From contig CANMLU010000010.1 of NCBI GenBank assembly GCA_947498815.1, positions 62,001 through 126,000 on the forward strand: DNA of 64,000 nt. Direction: 5' to 3'. Positions 10,134 to 20,760 of this stretch are shown one piece after another. The position numbers were made by a program, and so were the translations under genes. Origin of the DNA: an uncultured Aquimarina sp. (GTDB lineage Bacteria; Bacteroidota; Bacteroidia; Flavobacteriales; Flavobacteriaceae). The notes under the pieces are model-generated. The model made no database searches. It was not told the DNA's origin and saw only the letters and a list, made by a program, of their open reading frames with translations. The number at the start of each line of letters is the position of its first letter. Positions within the stretch are counted from its first letter, which is position 1.

Positions 10134-10163
10134 CGAAATTAAGATTTATTTAACAATTTGCAA
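10134..10163 (-). promoter_or_regulatory. Bacteroidota-type promoter for locus A
   Basis: Read on the minus strand: TTG (10163-10161), 19 nt, then TAATTTCG (10141-10134), one mismatch from the TAnnTTTG -7 box of the Bacteroidota primary sigma factor. It lies about 24 bases upstream of the TTG start of the barrel gene, in the right place to drive the operon. Confidence 0.6.
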
Positions 10164-10225
10164 GTAGAAAAGACTAATTTTCAGATTTTTGTGTGAATAT
10201 TTTTTTTTGGTGGGGATATAAAGTT

Positions 10226-11461
10226 CTATTCATATCTCAAAGATTCTATTGGATCTTGTTTAGAGGCTTTAACAGCAGGGTATAAACCAGAAACAACTGC
10301 AGTCAAAAATGAAGTTACTACGGCAGCAAACATAGCAAGCCAAGGAATATTGAATTGAAAATTTGATACAGATGCCGCGATACTGCCTACAAGAATACCC
10401 AGGATGATCCCTATGATTCCACCAAATTGCCCAATGATTACTGTTTCCAGGAAAAATTGACCCGAAATAGTATGGTTTTTTGCTCCCAGTGCTTTTCTCA
10501 CACCAATTTCACGAGTTCGTTCTGTAACTGAAACCAACATGATATTCATAAGTGCGATAGAGGATCCAAAAATAGTAATAATGCTTATGATCCAGGCAGC
10601 GTAGTATAAGTATGATGTAATACTTGTGATTCGATTGATGAGATCATCACTGCGTTCAAGGCCAAAGTTGTTTTCTTCGATTGGATTAAGCCTTCTAATC
10701 TTTCTAAAGGTGATGATAGCTTCGTCTTGAGCTCCTTCAAGAAATTGTTTGTCGTCCACTTTTACACTTATACCATAATTGATATTGGGGAGTGTATACA
10801 TGGATCTAGCCGTTTGCAGAGGGATTAAAACTCTTAAATCTTGGTTATTTCTAAAGGTAGCTCCTTTGCTCTCTAGTAGGCCAATAATCTTAAACTTTAC
10901 ACCTCTTATACTAATGGTCTTACCCATTGGGCTATTGTTTTTAAAAAGGTTTTTTTTAAAATCAGATCCAATAAGACATACATGATTATTGTTTTTAATA
11001 TCAAAAAAGGTAAAATTTCTACCGGTTTCAATTTCGGTTCCTGTGTTTTCTAAATAATATTCATTGATACCAAGAACGGTAACTTCGGGATCGGTTTTTT
11101 CATCTTCAAATTTTACTTCAGCATTACGAGTACCAGTAAAGTATATCGAAGTTTTTGAATAGGGGAACTGAAAACGATCACTAAATTCTTTAACATCACG
11201 ATAGCTAATTATAGGATTGATCTTCTCTCGTTCTCTGTTGTTTCTTGTGTTAAATTCGTAGCGTTGAAGGTTAAACGTATTGGCGCCCATCGAAGCAAAG
11301 TCCCCTGTGATTGTTTTCTCTAAAGCCCCTAGAAATGTAAGAATACCAACCAGTGCAGTAATTCCTATTGCAATAATTAAAACAGTGAGGATGGTGCGTA
11401 GTGCTTGTCCCTTTATAGAATCCATGGCAATTCTGATATTTTCTCTAAAAAGTGAAAACAT
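10226..11461 (-). CDS. MacB/FtsX-type ABC transporter permease
   Basis: 411 aa. One N-terminal transmembrane helix (about 20-45), a large periplasmic MacB-PCD-like domain (about 50-280), then three helices with the conserved cytoplasmic loop SVTERTREIGVRKALGAK (about 315-335) and a C-terminal DPIESLRYE. This is the architecture of permeases in MacB-type exporters, which move substrates out of the periplasm or work on lipoproteins and envelope stress. No ATPase subunit is encoded next to it, so the partner must be elsewhere. It is divergent from hisS. Substrate unknown. Confidence 0.9.
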   Translation of the reverse strand: MFSLFRENIRIAMDSIKGQALRTILTVLIIAIGITALVGILTFLGALEKTITGDFASMGANTFNLQRYEFNTRNNREREKINPIISYRDVKEFSDRFQFPYSKTSIYFTGTRNAEVKFEDEKTDPEVTVLGINEYYLENTGTEIETGRNFTFFDIKNNNHVCLIGSDFKKNLFKNNSPMGKTISIRGVKFKIIGLLESKGATFRNNQDLRVLIPLQTARSMYTLPNINYGISVKVDDKQFLEGAQDEAIITFRKIRRLNPIEENNFGLERSDDLINRITSITSYLYYAAWIISIITIFGSSIALMNIMLVSVTERTREIGVRKALGAKNHTISGQFFLETVIIGQFGGIIGIILGILVGSIAASVSNFQFNIPWLAMFAAVVTSFLTAVVSGLYPAVKASKQDPIESLRYE

Positions 11462-11683
11462 AGTACGTAAATTAACTGGTTTGTATTATAAGACTATCAA
11501 ACGGGTTTAAAGTTACTCAAAAAACGAGATTTTTATAAGTAAGACCTAATGTCTTTATACTTTTTTTAGATATTTGCAGCCAATACTAGTAGATAATGAT
11601 TGTTGGCGAGTGGTAAGTTTTGAACGTATCGTACGTTTTAAAAAAACTTCTCTTGACTGACTAAGGATTTTTAAATAAAAAAA

Positions 11684-13051
11684 ATGGCACAAAAACCTTC
11701 AATACCAAAGGGAACCAGAGATTTTTCACCGATAGAGGTGGCAAAACGTAATTATATTATCAATATCATTAAAGAACAATTTCAGCTTTTTGGTTTCCAT
11801 CCTATTGAAACACCCAGTTTTGAGAATAGCGATACCCTTATGGGTAAATACGGTGAAGAAGGTGATCGATTGATATTTAAAATATTAAATAGTGGTGATT
11901 ACTTAAATAAGGTTGACGATACACTATATTCGACTAGGGATAGTGGCAAAATTACCTCAAAAATAAGTGAAAAGGCACTTCGTTATGATCTTACGGTGCC
12001 CTTTGCCCGTTATGTTGTGCAACACCAAAACGAAATAGATTTTCCATTTAAAAGATACCAGGTTCAACCTGTATGGCGAGCTGATCGACCACAAAAAGGT
12101 CGATTTAGAGAGTTTTATCAATGTGATGCCGATGTAGTAGGAAGTAAATCCTTATGGCAAGAGATAGATTTTATTCAATTGTACGATGCTGTGTTTACTA
12201 AACTTAATCTTGAAGGGGTTACTATCAAGATGAATAATAGAAAAATACTATCTGGTATTGCCGAGGTAATTGGCGCTAGTGATAAATTGATTGATTTTAC
12301 TGTTGCATTGGATAAACTTGATAAAGTTGGTGAAGATGGAGTTAAGAAGGAAATGATAAACAAAGGAATTTCTGAAGCAGCCATAGAAAAGGTAAAACCG
12401 CTTTTTAATTTCACAGGGAGTACGACAGAAAAAATCAACGGGTTAAAAGAATTACTTTCCTCTTCCGAAGAAGGAATGCAAGGAGTAAAAGAATTAGAGT
12501 TTATCATTAATGGACTTAAAGAAATACCTCTTGCCACTGCGAAATTAGATTTGGATGTTACCTTGGCAAGAGGATTAAATTATTATACTGGAGCAATTTT
12601 TGAAGTTGCAGCTCCAGATAAAGTTAAAATGGGATCTATAGGAGGAGGAGGTCGATATGATGACCTTACTGGTATTTTTGGACTGAAAGATGTAAGTGGC
12701 GTTGGGATTTCTTTTGGATTAGACAGAATCTATTTAGTCCTTGAAGAATTAGAATTGTTTCCGGAAACCGTTGCACCATCGACAAAAGCATTGTTTATTA
12801 ATTTTGGAGAGCAGGAGGCCTTATACTGTTATAAAGTATTAAATAAGCTACGAAAAGAAGGCGTAACCGTCGAGTTATATCCAGACAATGCAAAAATGAA
12901 AAAACAAATGGGATATGCTAATAAACGAAATATTCCGTTTGTTATACTTGCCGGTGAATCTGAAATGAAAAACGATACGTTTACGGTGAAAAATATGCTG
13001 TCTGGTGAACAAAATGAAGTAGATTATGAAGCGTTAAAATCAATTTTATAA
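11684..13051 (+). CDS. hisS: Histidyl-tRNA synthetase
   Basis: 455 aa, within the normal range. It begins with the family signature KGTRDFSP (residues 9-16), has class II motif 2 around [22 protein letters not shown], the histidine-specific [19 protein letters not shown] region and motif 3 [11 protein letters not shown] plus [11 protein letters not shown]. The C-terminal anticodon-binding domain starts near residue 365. It charges tRNA-His with histidine in the cytoplasm. The ATG at 11684 was chosen because it places the signature correctly and no better upstream start exists. Transcribed divergently from the ABC permease. Confidence 0.97.
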   Translation: MAQKPSIPKGTRDFSPIEVAKRNYIINIIKEQFQLFGFHPIETPSFENSDTLMGKYGEEGDRLIFKILNSGDYLNKVDDTLYSTRDSGKITSKISEKALRYDLTVPFARYVVQHQNEIDFPFKRYQVQPVWRADRPQKGRFREFYQCDADVVGSKSLWQEIDFIQLYDAVFTKLNLEGVTIKMNNRKILSGIAEVIGASDKLIDFTVALDKLDKVGEDGVKKEMINKGISEAAIEKVKPLFNFTGSTTEKINGLKELLSSSEEGMQGVKELEFIINGLKEIPLATAKLDLDVTLARGLNYYTGAIFEVAAPDKVKMGSIGGGGRYDDLTGIFGLKDVSGVGISFGLDRIYLVLEELELFPETVAPSTKALFINFGEQEALYCYKVLNKLRKEGVTVELYPDNAKMKKQMGYANKRNIPFVILAGESEMKNDTFTVKNMLSGEQNEVDYEALKSIL

Positions 13052-13141
13052 TATTTTTTTATTAAATTAAAAGGAAAAAGTAAAAATTAGATTCCCAATA
13101 CGATATTTCATTAATATAACCATTAGTATAAAGCTTGAATT

Positions 13142-13627
13142 ATGAAAAAAACCATTTTGTCAATATTAATTATTGCATTATTTTTATCTGTGTTTTCATG
13201 TATGAAAGACCCCAAATCAGATAAAGTTGATGCTATAAAAGAGGTGGCCGAAGATTCTACCAAGATAGCGGTCGAAGAAGTTGTCGAAGAAAAGAAACCC
13301 GTTGTCAAGAAAAAGAAAACTACCAAAAAGAAAAAGAAAACGGTACGAAAGGATGTAACCATGCGTATTCCTGGAACTCCTAATTCTACAGACAACTCAT
13401 ATTCCAAAAAATACATTAAAGATTATGAACGATATGTGTCTAATTACAAAAAGGCAGTAAATGCACATGATATGGATTCTTTTCTTAAACTGAACTCCGC
13501 CAGTAGTGATCTTTCTCGTCAATACAGTCGCCTTATGAGCATACTGCCAGGTGAAGAGATAGAAAAACTAAGCTTATATATGCAGGTAAAATCAAAACAA
13601 CTTGCAGATTTATCGGCAAAAATGTAG
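13142..13627 (+). CDS. Small lysine-rich lipoprotein of unknown function
   Basis: 161 aa. A lipoprotein signal peptide ends in the lipobox LSVFSC (Cys at residue 20). Residues about 50-70 are a highly basic linker (VVKKKKTTKKKKKTVRK), followed by a helical C-terminal domain (about 90-161) starting at YIKDYERYVSNYKKA. The basic stretch could bind nucleic acid, lipopolysaccharide or peptidoglycan, but nothing here proves it. Monocistronic: 90 bases after hisS, with a strong terminator behind it. No family was firmly recognised. Confidence 0.8.
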   Translation: MKKTILSILIIALFLSVFSCMKDPKSDKVDAIKEVAEDSTKIAVEEVVEEKKPVVKKKKTTKKKKKTVRKDVTMRIPGTPNSTDNSYSKKYIKDYERYVSNYKKAVNAHDMDSFLKLNSASSDLSRQYSRLMSILPGEEIEKLSLYMQVKSKQLADLSAKM

Positions 13628-13671
13628 CACTACCTAACCTATAGTTGGATATAAAAATTTCATATAAAATT

Positions 13672-13712
13672 AGTTCTGGATCTTAAGAAAGTTAAAGATT
13701 CAGAACTTTTAC
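13672..13712 (+). terminator. Rho-independent terminator after the lysine-rich lipoprotein gene
   Basis: Arms AGTTCTGGATCTT (13672-13684) and AAGATTCAGAACT (13695-13707) pair over 13 positions with one G-U pair and a 10-nt loop, followed by a T-rich run. It separates the lipoprotein gene from locus B. Confidence 0.8.
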
Positions 13713-13811
13713 TTTATTTTTAAACCTTACTTTTGTAGTTAAATCGGACCTTATTTTTTTGATAAAGGAAGAATAGATGTATTGGGATACAATATTTTGA
13801 CTGATTATCAA

Positions 13812-13842
13812 TTGTTAAGGTGCTTTTTTTTTCGTATTATTG
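13812..13842 (+). promoter_or_regulatory. Bacteroidota-type promoter for locus B
   Basis: TTG at 13812-13814, 20-nt spacer, then TATTATTG at 13835-13842, one mismatch from TAnnTTTG. It lies 25 bases upstream of the ATG at 13868, the first gene of the locus B operon. No other good match was found between the preceding terminator and the gene. Confidence 0.5.
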
Positions 13843-13867
13843 CCGACCTGAATCTTAACATTATTTT

Positions 13868-16800
13868 ATGAAAATAAAGTTACTCCTACTACTGTGGTGT
13901 ATAAGTTTTAATTCTTTTTACCTAATCGCTTCTGGTGAAAAGGATTCTTTATCCGTAAAAAATAATAACCCTGTTGTTGAAGAGGAAAATACTTCAGGAT
14001 TTGTTCATTTTCCAGAATTAGACAAAAAGTTTCCGATTCAAAAGTCATTCACCAAAATTACTTCACCGGAATTTACGTTCAAAAATTTAAAGAATGAATT
14101 TCCAGCTGCCACCGAAATGGTTAACGATAGTAAGTCTGAGGCCAAGGCAGGATTCAAGGAAATTGATAGTACGGGAAGATGGGTTTCCTCTTTTCGTAAT
14201 GAGGATATTCAGGTATTACCCGTGGGCATTAAACATAAAATTAATGAGGTAGAGTATCAGCTCGGTTTTACACAGGCGAAATTCACAAAAGAGTATACCG
14301 AACTTACGGTATTTGTAAAAGTCATCATACCGCAGTCAGACGAAAATGGCTTGCCTATAGAGCTATTTTTTGGAGCAAACAACGTAAAACTATCACATCA
14401 AGGCGGGATTGTTGGAGATGCCAATTTGGTACTTCTGGGTGATATATTTATACCTTTTAATAGTGGAAATTGGTTACTAATCCTAAAAGGAGGATTCGAT
14501 TATAAAACTGGAAATACTCAGAATAAGACTTTTGTTACTATTAATTGTGATGGTGTTAAGGAGATGGGAATCGAGGGAGAGGTCCAATTTTCTCGTAATA
14601 TGCTGTTACCAGTTGATGAGAAGGGACAGCCACTACCTGAAATGACAACATATAATGGAGCTGTTGAAAATCCAATTCAGATTCCAAATAGAGTAAAAGG
14701 AGAGTTTAAAGCGGTAGCTTCAGATTGGAACGATCTTATTGTTGAAATAAGTCTTTCTCCATTTGTTTTGGCAAGTCAGCCAGATAAGTTTATGTTTTCA
14801 GTAAACCAGGCGGTATTTGATTTTAGTGATCTCAGAACTGAAAATGTCAATTTTCCTCAATTCTATCATGACGAAGGTCTTTTGTTACCAAATCCCGAGA
14901 CATGGAGAGGGGTCTATGTGAAATCTTTGAAAGTTGGTTTACCACAAGAATTTAAAAGTAAAGAAAGTATTTCAGAAAAGAAACGAATTACTTTTGAAGC
15001 TGCTAATCTGTTGATTGATAGTTATGGTGTATCGGGATATTTTTCCGTAGAAAATTTAATTCCACTTAAATCAGGACGAACATCAGAATCCAAATCTTGG
15101 GCATATTCTGTAGATAAAATAGGAATAGAGTTGGCAGCCAATAGGTTGATTGGTGCTGATTTTGCAGGGCAAGTATTACTTCCTATCTCGGATAAAGGAG
15201 ATAAAAATGGAACCAATGCCGAAGGAACAGATGGAAGGCTAGGATTGGGATATGCGGGTATAATTTCTGAAGATGAATATTCTCTAGTAGTGTCTACATT
15301 GGATACTTTAAGTTTTAATGTTTTTAAAGCTAAAGCAGAATTATTACCAAACTCTGGAGTAGAACTAACTGTAATAGATGGATCATTTAGACCCAAAGCT
15401 GTTCTAAATGGAAGAATGGCTATTTCTGCAAGCCAGAAAGAATCTTTGGAGAACGAAGGGGATAAAGTTGGCGAGGACGAGACAGTTCAGTTTAAGGGAA
15501 TAGAATTTCAAAATTTGGTACTTCAAACTACCTCTCCTGTTATTCAGGTGGATTATTTTGGGTATAAGGATGAAGTAAAACTTGCCAATTTTCCGGTTTC
15601 CATAGCAAATATTGCTTTTACATCCAATGAGTATGAAGCAGGAATAGAGTTTGATCTTAGGATTAACCTCATGGGTAAAAAGGATAAAGGTTTTGCGGGT
15701 GATGCCCGTTTAGGAATCTTTGGTAAGTTTCAGGAAGAGAATTATAAGCAACGTTGGAAATATGACCGATTAACCTTATCCAGGATTAATATCGAGGTCA
15801 ATATGGGAGCAATCGAGCTTAGTGGTGGATTGGAACTCATGAATAATGACCCGGTATACGGAGATGGTTTTTCTGCCGATATCACTGGTAAGTTTGGTAG
15901 TTTTGGTCCCATCACATGTAAGGCAATCTTTGGAAAGAAAGAATACCGATATTGGTATGTCGATGCTTCTGTGAGAGGTTTAACAATACAAGTTGGTCCT
16001 TTAACTATTACAGGTTTTGCTGGAGGAGCATTTTATAAAATGACAAGAAAACCAGGTGGTAATATTACCGATTTTTCTCCTACCGGACTTTCTTATATAC
16101 CAAATGAGTCCACAGGTTTAGGTGTTAAAGCGATGGTCTTTGGTGCTATTGGCAGCGAGACAGCAGTATCTGTTGGAGCAGGATTTGAAATAGAATTTAA
16201 TAGTAAAGGAGGAGTAAATCGATTAGGTTTCTTTGGCGAAGCTTCGATTATGAAAGCCTTTGATTTACCCAACCCTGCAGGGAAGCTTACCGAAAAACTC
16301 GGTGGTATGGTTGATAATGAACTTGTCAATGGAGTAATGGATAGTAAAGCAGGTAAGACGTTTTTGGATAAAGCCGATATGGAGTATGAGGCAGAGTTAA
16401 GCTTGGCGGCATCTATTAGCGCAAAACTAGGAATGGAATTTGATTTTGTGAATAAATCTTTTCATGCTCAACTCGATATTTTCGTTAATGTAGCCGGTGG
16501 TATAGTTCAAGGACGAGCTTCTGGTGGTCGAGCGGGTTGGGGTGTCGTACATATTTCACCCGATGAGTGGTATATGCATATGGGAACACCTACCGATCGC
16601 TTAGGACTTAAAATGGGCGTAGGAGGGTTTTCTCTAGAAACAGGAGGTTACTTCATGATGGGAGATCGAATTCCTGGAAGTCCACCACCACCACCCGAAG
16701 TAGCAGAAATTCTTGGCGTGGATGCAGATGAATTGGATTATATGCGTGATCTAAATGCATTAGGAGATGGTAGAGGATTTGCCTTTGGTGCGGATTTCAA

Positions 16801-18634
16801 AATTGATACTGGTGATATGAGATTCTTGATCCTGTATGCACGTTTTCAAGCCGGAGTAGGTTTTGATATCATGTTAAAGGATTACGGACAGGCCAAATGT
16901 GTTGGTTCGAGTGATACAATAGGTATTGATGGATGGTATGCAAATGGTCAATCGTATGCATACTTACAAGGAGAATTGGGAATTAATATCAAGTTATTCT
17001 TTATCAAAAAGAAAATACCCATTATCAAAGGTGGAGCTGCAGTTTTATTACAAGGTAAAGGACCAAATCCTTTTTGGTTTCGAGGATATGTAGGAGGGTA
17101 TTATAACCTATTAGGAGGATTAGTAAAAGGAAGTTTTAGGTTTAAATTGACCATTGGAAAAGAGTGTGAGTTAGAGAATACTGCGCCATTAGGCGGAATC
17201 AAAATGATTACGGATCTTACTCCCGGAGACGGTGCGGGCGATATAGATGTTTTTGCAGCACCACAAGCAGCGTTTGCTTTGAAAGTAAACGAACCTATTG
17301 TTCTTCCCGAAGATGATGGAGACCATGTTTACAAAGTAATACTTGAAAAATTTAATGTCACAGATGAGTCTGGTAAAGAAATCGTAGGAGAATTAGAATG
17401 GGCACAAACAAATGATCGAGCTACATTTATTTCTGATGATATTTTGCCTCCAGATGCAAAACTTAAAGTAGCTGTAGAGGTAAGTTTTCAAGAAAAGATT
17501 AATGGAGCTTTTCAAACCATATTGGAAGAGGGTCAAAAGGCGATAGAAGTAGAGGAACGTAATTTTACTACTGGAGGAGCGCCAGATCATATCCCATTGC
17601 ATAATATTCAGTTTTCATATCCCGTAGTAGATCAACAGTTATTTTATCCAAATGAATATGGAACAGGATATATTCAATTACAAAGAGGACAGGATTACTT
17701 GTTCGACAGTAGCCAATGGAGAAGTTTTGTGAAATATATAGATGAAAATGGTAAGATTGAAGAATCCGAATTTAACTATAATACATCCGATAACAAAGTA
17801 TCTTATAGTGTTCCAAAAATCGAAAAAAGTACAAACTATATAATGTCAATTATTAGTTCTACCAAATCTTCGGGAGATTCTGGTGCACAAGCAACAACCG
17901 AAACCACAGATTATGGTGATGAAAATACTGTTGAGGTCAGACAAAATAAAGCAGAGAATGTTCTTAAAGAAGGTGAAATAGAGCGATTGGCTTATGATTT
18001 TAAATCGAGTAGCTATAAAACCTTTGCAGACAAAGTAAAGAGTATAAAAACCAGTGAAGATAGTTGGGGTAAAATTAACTCTACCGTTATTTATTTAACA
18101 TCTAGAATTAATCCAAATGAAGGGTTTGATATCGTTGAACTTACTGGAAATAAGTATACGGAAAATAAAGCTTTGGTAACAGTAGAATCAGATTTACAGG
18201 ATAATTATTTTACCGAAGATATTGATCCTATTTTGTATCAAAAGTATACTTCGGGTACTACCTATAGTATACGTAGAGATCCAACAATTTTGGGTTATAA
18301 ACCTAAAAAAGCATTACCTATATTAACCAGTTATCTTACGAGTCTTGAAAACAACGTTGACCTGGAGTGGAGGGCTACAAGATTCCCTTTCCGTTATAAC
18401 CTTCCGGTAGAATATTATATAGATTATTTGGATGTAAGAGATAGGGTTATGAATGACTATGCAGCTGGTTTAATTCCTAGTAATTCGCCTTTCTTGAGCA
18501 TTATTGGAGAAGATTATAAATTTATGCGTACAGGTAAGTATACGATTAAGTTGCAGTACTATTTACCAGGAGGAGTTAAAGGTACTTCGGCTAATTATAA
18601 ATATAAAAACCCAATTTTATTAAGAGATTTATAG
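13868..18634 (+). CDS. Giant exported beta-rich protein of toxin locus B (unknown function)
   Basis: 1588 aa with a signal peptide (about 1-22, MKIKLLLLLWCISFNSFYLI). No catalytic motif was recognised. Most of the protein is glycine-rich and alternates short hydrophobic strands, especially residues 500-1150 (for example GGLELMNNDPVYGDGFSAD and KGGAAVLLQGKGPNPFWFRG), which suggests a long beta-solenoid or a large beta-sheet scaffold. Residues 1150-1588 look like Ig-type modules. Its N-terminus matches the gene truncated at the left edge. Sixteen bases separate it from the FN3 gene, so it is first in the locus B operon. I infer a structural surface component of the toxin apparatus. Confidence 0.75.
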   Translation: MKIKLLLLLWCISFNSFYLIASGEKDSLSVKNNNPVVEEENTSGFVHFPELDKKFPIQKSFTKITSPEFTFKNLKNEFPAATEMVNDSKSEAKAGFKEIDSTGRWVSSFRNEDIQVLPVGIKHKINEVEYQLGFTQAKFTKEYTELTVFVKVIIPQSDENGLPIELFFGANNVKLSHQGGIVGDANLVLLGDIFIPFNSGNWLLILKGGFDYKTGNTQNKTFVTINCDGVKEMGIEGEVQFSRNMLLPVDEKGQPLPEMTTYNGAVENPIQIPNRVKGEFKAVASDWNDLIVEISLSPFVLASQPDKFMFSVNQAVFDFSDLRTENVNFPQFYHDEGLLLPNPETWRGVYVKSLKVGLPQEFKSKESISEKKRITFEAANLLIDSYGVSGYFSVENLIPLKSGRTSESKSWAYSVDKIGIELAANRLIGADFAGQVLLPISDKGDKNGTNAEGTDGRLGLGYAGIISEDEYSLVVSTLDTLSFNVFKAKAELLPNSGVELTVIDGSFRPKAVLNGRMAISASQKESLENEGDKVGEDETVQFKGIEFQNLVLQTTSPVIQVDYFGYKDEVKLANFPVSIANIAFTSNEYEAGIEFDLRINLMGKKDKGFAGDARLGIFGKFQEENYKQRWKYDRLTLSRINIEVNMGAIELSGGLELMNNDPVYGDGFSADITGKFGSFGPITCKAIFGKKEYRYWYVDASVRGLTIQVGPLTITGFAGGAFYKMTRKPGGNITDFSPTGLSYIPNESTGLGVKAMVFGAIGSETAVSVGAGFEIEFNSKGGVNRLGFFGEASIMKAFDLPNPAGKLTEKLGGMVDNELVNGVMDSKAGKTFLDKADMEYEAELSLAASISAKLGMEFDFVNKSFHAQLDIFVNVAGGIVQGRASGGRAGWGVVHISPDEWYMHMGTPTDRLGLKMGVGGFSLETGGYFMMGDRIPGSPPPPPEVAEILGVDADELDYMRDLNALGDGRGFAFGADFKIDTGDMRFLILYARFQAGVGFDIMLKDYGQAKCVGSSDTIGIDGWYANGQSYAYLQGELGINIKLFFIKKKIPIIKGGAAVLLQGKGPNPFWFRGYVGGYYNLLGGLVKGSFRFKLTIGKECELENTAPLGGIKMITDLTPGDGAGDIDVFAAPQAAFALKVNEPIVLPEDDGDHVYKVILEKFNVTDESGKEIVGELEWAQTNDRATFISDDILPPDAKLKVAVEVSFQEKINGAFQTILEEGQKAIEVEERNFTTGGAPDHIPLHNIQFSYPVVDQQLFYPNEYGTGYIQLQRGQDYLFDSSQWRSFVKYIDENGKIEESEFNYNTSDNKVSYSVPKIEKSTNYIMSIISSTKSSGDSGAQATTETTDYGDENTVEVRQNKAENVLKEGEIERLAYDFKSSSYKTFADKVKSIKTSEDSWGKINSTVIYLTSRINPNEGFDIVELTGNKYTENKALVTVESDLQDNYFTEDIDPILYQKYTSGTTYSIRRDPTILGYKPKKALPILTSYLTSLENNVDLEWRATRFPFRYNLPVEYYIDYLDVRDRVMNDYAAGLIPSNSPFLSIIGEDYKFMRTGKYTIKLQYYLPGGVKGTSANYKYKNPILLRDL

Positions 18635-18649
18635 ATTGGATAACGTTTT

Positions 18650-20758
18650 ATGGTGTTGGATATAATTAAAAATATAAGATTAGGGATATCAATAAGAGTA
18701 GTTTTACTAATCTTAATAGGTGGTATTTCTGTTGCTGGATATAGTCAATATGCTGCTCCAAAAGATGAGATAAGAGTGATTGCAAGAGCTCAAGGAGATA
18801 AGATCCTTTTAAGATGGGCAGCAAGCACACCCTCATCATGGATGAAGGCCAATAAGTATGGATATACAATTGAGCGACATACCGTTCTTAGAAATGGAGA
18901 ATTGTTGAACCCGCCAGAGAAAAAGATTATTACAGATATACCATTACTTCCATATCCTTTGGAACAATGGAAAGGAGTAGTTGAACAAAATGATTATGCA
19001 GCTATTCTTGCTCAAGCACTATATGGAGAGAGTTTTGAAGTTGAACAGGCCCAAGGTGGTTTGGCGCAAATTATTAATAAATCAAGAGAGATTGAACAAC
19101 GCTTTTCTTTTGCCTTGTTTGCTGCAGATTTAAATTTTGAAGCAGCAAAAATGGCAGCATTGGCATACGAAGATACCGACGTAATAGCCAATGAGGAATA
19201 TTTGTATAAGATTGTACCAAGAGTTCCAGAAGATTTGTTGAAAATACAACCTGGAATAACTACCATAAAATTTGTGACTCCCGAACCTCTTCCTAAACCA
19301 ATAGATCTAATTGCGGTTCCGGATGATAAAAATATTTTGCTTACCTGGGAGTACCAAATGTTTAAGTCTACGTTTAATGCATATTTTGTAGAACGATCCG
19401 AAAATGGAACGGATTTTAAACGATTGGGAGATACACCACTTGTAAATCTAAATGATAAACCTGGTAGTCCAGCAAAAAGAATGTATTATATAGATACATT
19501 ATCTCAAAATAATAAAACCTATCACTATAGAGTAATTGGAATTTCTCCTTTTGGTGAAGAAAGCCAACCTTCCAAGATTGTATCGGCTCAGGGTGTTAAA
19601 AAATTATCTTCCGTGCCCCATATATCCAGACATGAATATGATAATTCTGGTGGAGTGGTAATAAAATGGGAGTTTGCAAAAGAAACAGAAAAAGAAATAA
19701 CAGGATTTGAGCTTAATTGGGCTCCACAAGAAAAGGGACCCTATAAAGTTGTAAAATCGAATATTCCTTCAAACGCCAGAAAAATATCATACCCAGAACC
19801 AGAGCCATCTAATTATTTCAAAATTTCGGCGATAGGAAAAAATAATCAAAAAACAACGTCTCTGCCAGCTTTTGTGCAGACTATTGATTCGATACCTCCA
19901 ACGGCACCAATTGGTTTGGTTGGGGTTGTAGATACTTTGGGAGTAGTAAAATTAAATTGGGCAGCTAATACCGAAAAAGATATGTTAGGGTATAGGGTGT
20001 TTAGAGGAAATCTGGAAAAAGAAGAGCCATCACAACTTACTGTTGCTCCGATAGAACAAACCTCATTTACCGACACTGTACAGGTAAAATCACTAAACAA
20101 TAAAGTTTTTTATCAAATTGTTGCAGTTGACCAAAGATTTAATATGTCTGATTATTCTGAACAATTAACACTAAAAAAACCAGATGTTGTGCCACCATCA
20201 TCTCCTATTTTTAAAACCTATAAAGTGAACCCCGATGGAATTCTTTTAAAATGGATTAACAGCAGTAGTGATGATGTTGCCAGTCATCAATTGTATAGAC
20301 AAAATATTAAAGAATCAGAAAAAGGATGGCGGTTAGTTTTTAAAACAGATACTATAACCAGTTATGTGGATACCAAAGTGGCATCAAATATAAAGTATCG
20401 TTACGCAATATTTGCAGAGGATGAAACGGGACTAAAATCGCTACCATCGACGCCTATTTCGGTTACAAATCAGGGGCTTGTAAAAGAAAATTTAATAAGA
20501 GGATTTACGGCTATTGCCGATAGAGTAAATAAAAATATTACAATTTCATGGAGAAAGATGTCCGATGAGGTTACAGAAATTTTAATTTATAAATCCAAAA
20601 AAGAAGGAAAACCTGTATTATGGAAACAGATACCCGGAACAATAAATAAACTAGTTGACGATTCGGTATCTCCAAATAATACATACGTATATCAGTTAAG
20701 AGTAATGACAGGAAATGGGGGAGGCTCTGTCATTAAAACAGAAGAAGTAATTTTTTAG
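18650..20758 (+). CDS. Exported protein with multiple fibronectin type III domains
   Basis: 702 aa. An N-terminal signal sequence (hydrophobic about 17-30, ending GYSQ) is followed by an Ig-like region and at least four or five FN3 modules (about 220-313, 316-415, 418-507, 512-605, 610-700), recognisable from repeats such as ILLTWEY, VKLNWAANTEKDMLGYRVFRG, ILLKWINSSSDDVASHQLYRQ and ITISWRKM. FN3 arrays usually act as spacers or adhesion modules on secreted proteins. The stop is only 2 bases before the next ATG, so the two are co-translated. No sorting domain at the C-terminus. Probably a structural or binding subunit of locus B. Confidence 0.85.
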   Translation: MVLDIIKNIRLGISIRVVLLILIGGISVAGYSQYAAPKDEIRVIARAQGDKILLRWAASTPSSWMKANKYGYTIERHTVLRNGELLNPPEKKIITDIPLLPYPLEQWKGVVEQNDYAAILAQALYGESFEVEQAQGGLAQIINKSREIEQRFSFALFAADLNFEAAKMAALAYEDTDVIANEEYLYKIVPRVPEDLLKIQPGITTIKFVTPEPLPKPIDLIAVPDDKNILLTWEYQMFKSTFNAYFVERSENGTDFKRLGDTPLVNLNDKPGSPAKRMYYIDTLSQNNKTYHYRVIGISPFGEESQPSKIVSAQGVKKLSSVPHISRHEYDNSGGVVIKWEFAKETEKEITGFELNWAPQEKGPYKVVKSNIPSNARKISYPEPEPSNYFKISAIGKNNQKTTSLPAFVQTIDSIPPTAPIGLVGVVDTLGVVKLNWAANTEKDMLGYRVFRGNLEKEEPSQLTVAPIEQTSFTDTVQVKSLNNKVFYQIVAVDQRFNMSDYSEQLTLKKPDVVPPSSPIFKTYKVNPDGILLKWINSSSDDVASHQLYRQNIKESEKGWRLVFKTDTITSYVDTKVASNIKYRYAIFAEDETGLKSLPSTPISVTNQGLVKENLIRGFTAIADRVNKNITISWRKMSDEVTEILIYKSKKEGKPVLWKQIPGTINKLVDDSVSPNNTYVYQLRVMTGNGGGSVIKTEEVIF

Positions 20759-20760
20759 GT

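Noticed and set aside
11540-11600. Promoter for hisS near ATATTTGC
   Set aside because: TTTG is present but the TAnn spacing is wrong and no TTG lies 19-21 bases upstream.
13123-13416. Minus-strand frame opposite the lysine-rich lipoprotein gene
   Set aside because: Its Phe-rich stretch is only the complement of the poly-Lys codons; no independent evidence.
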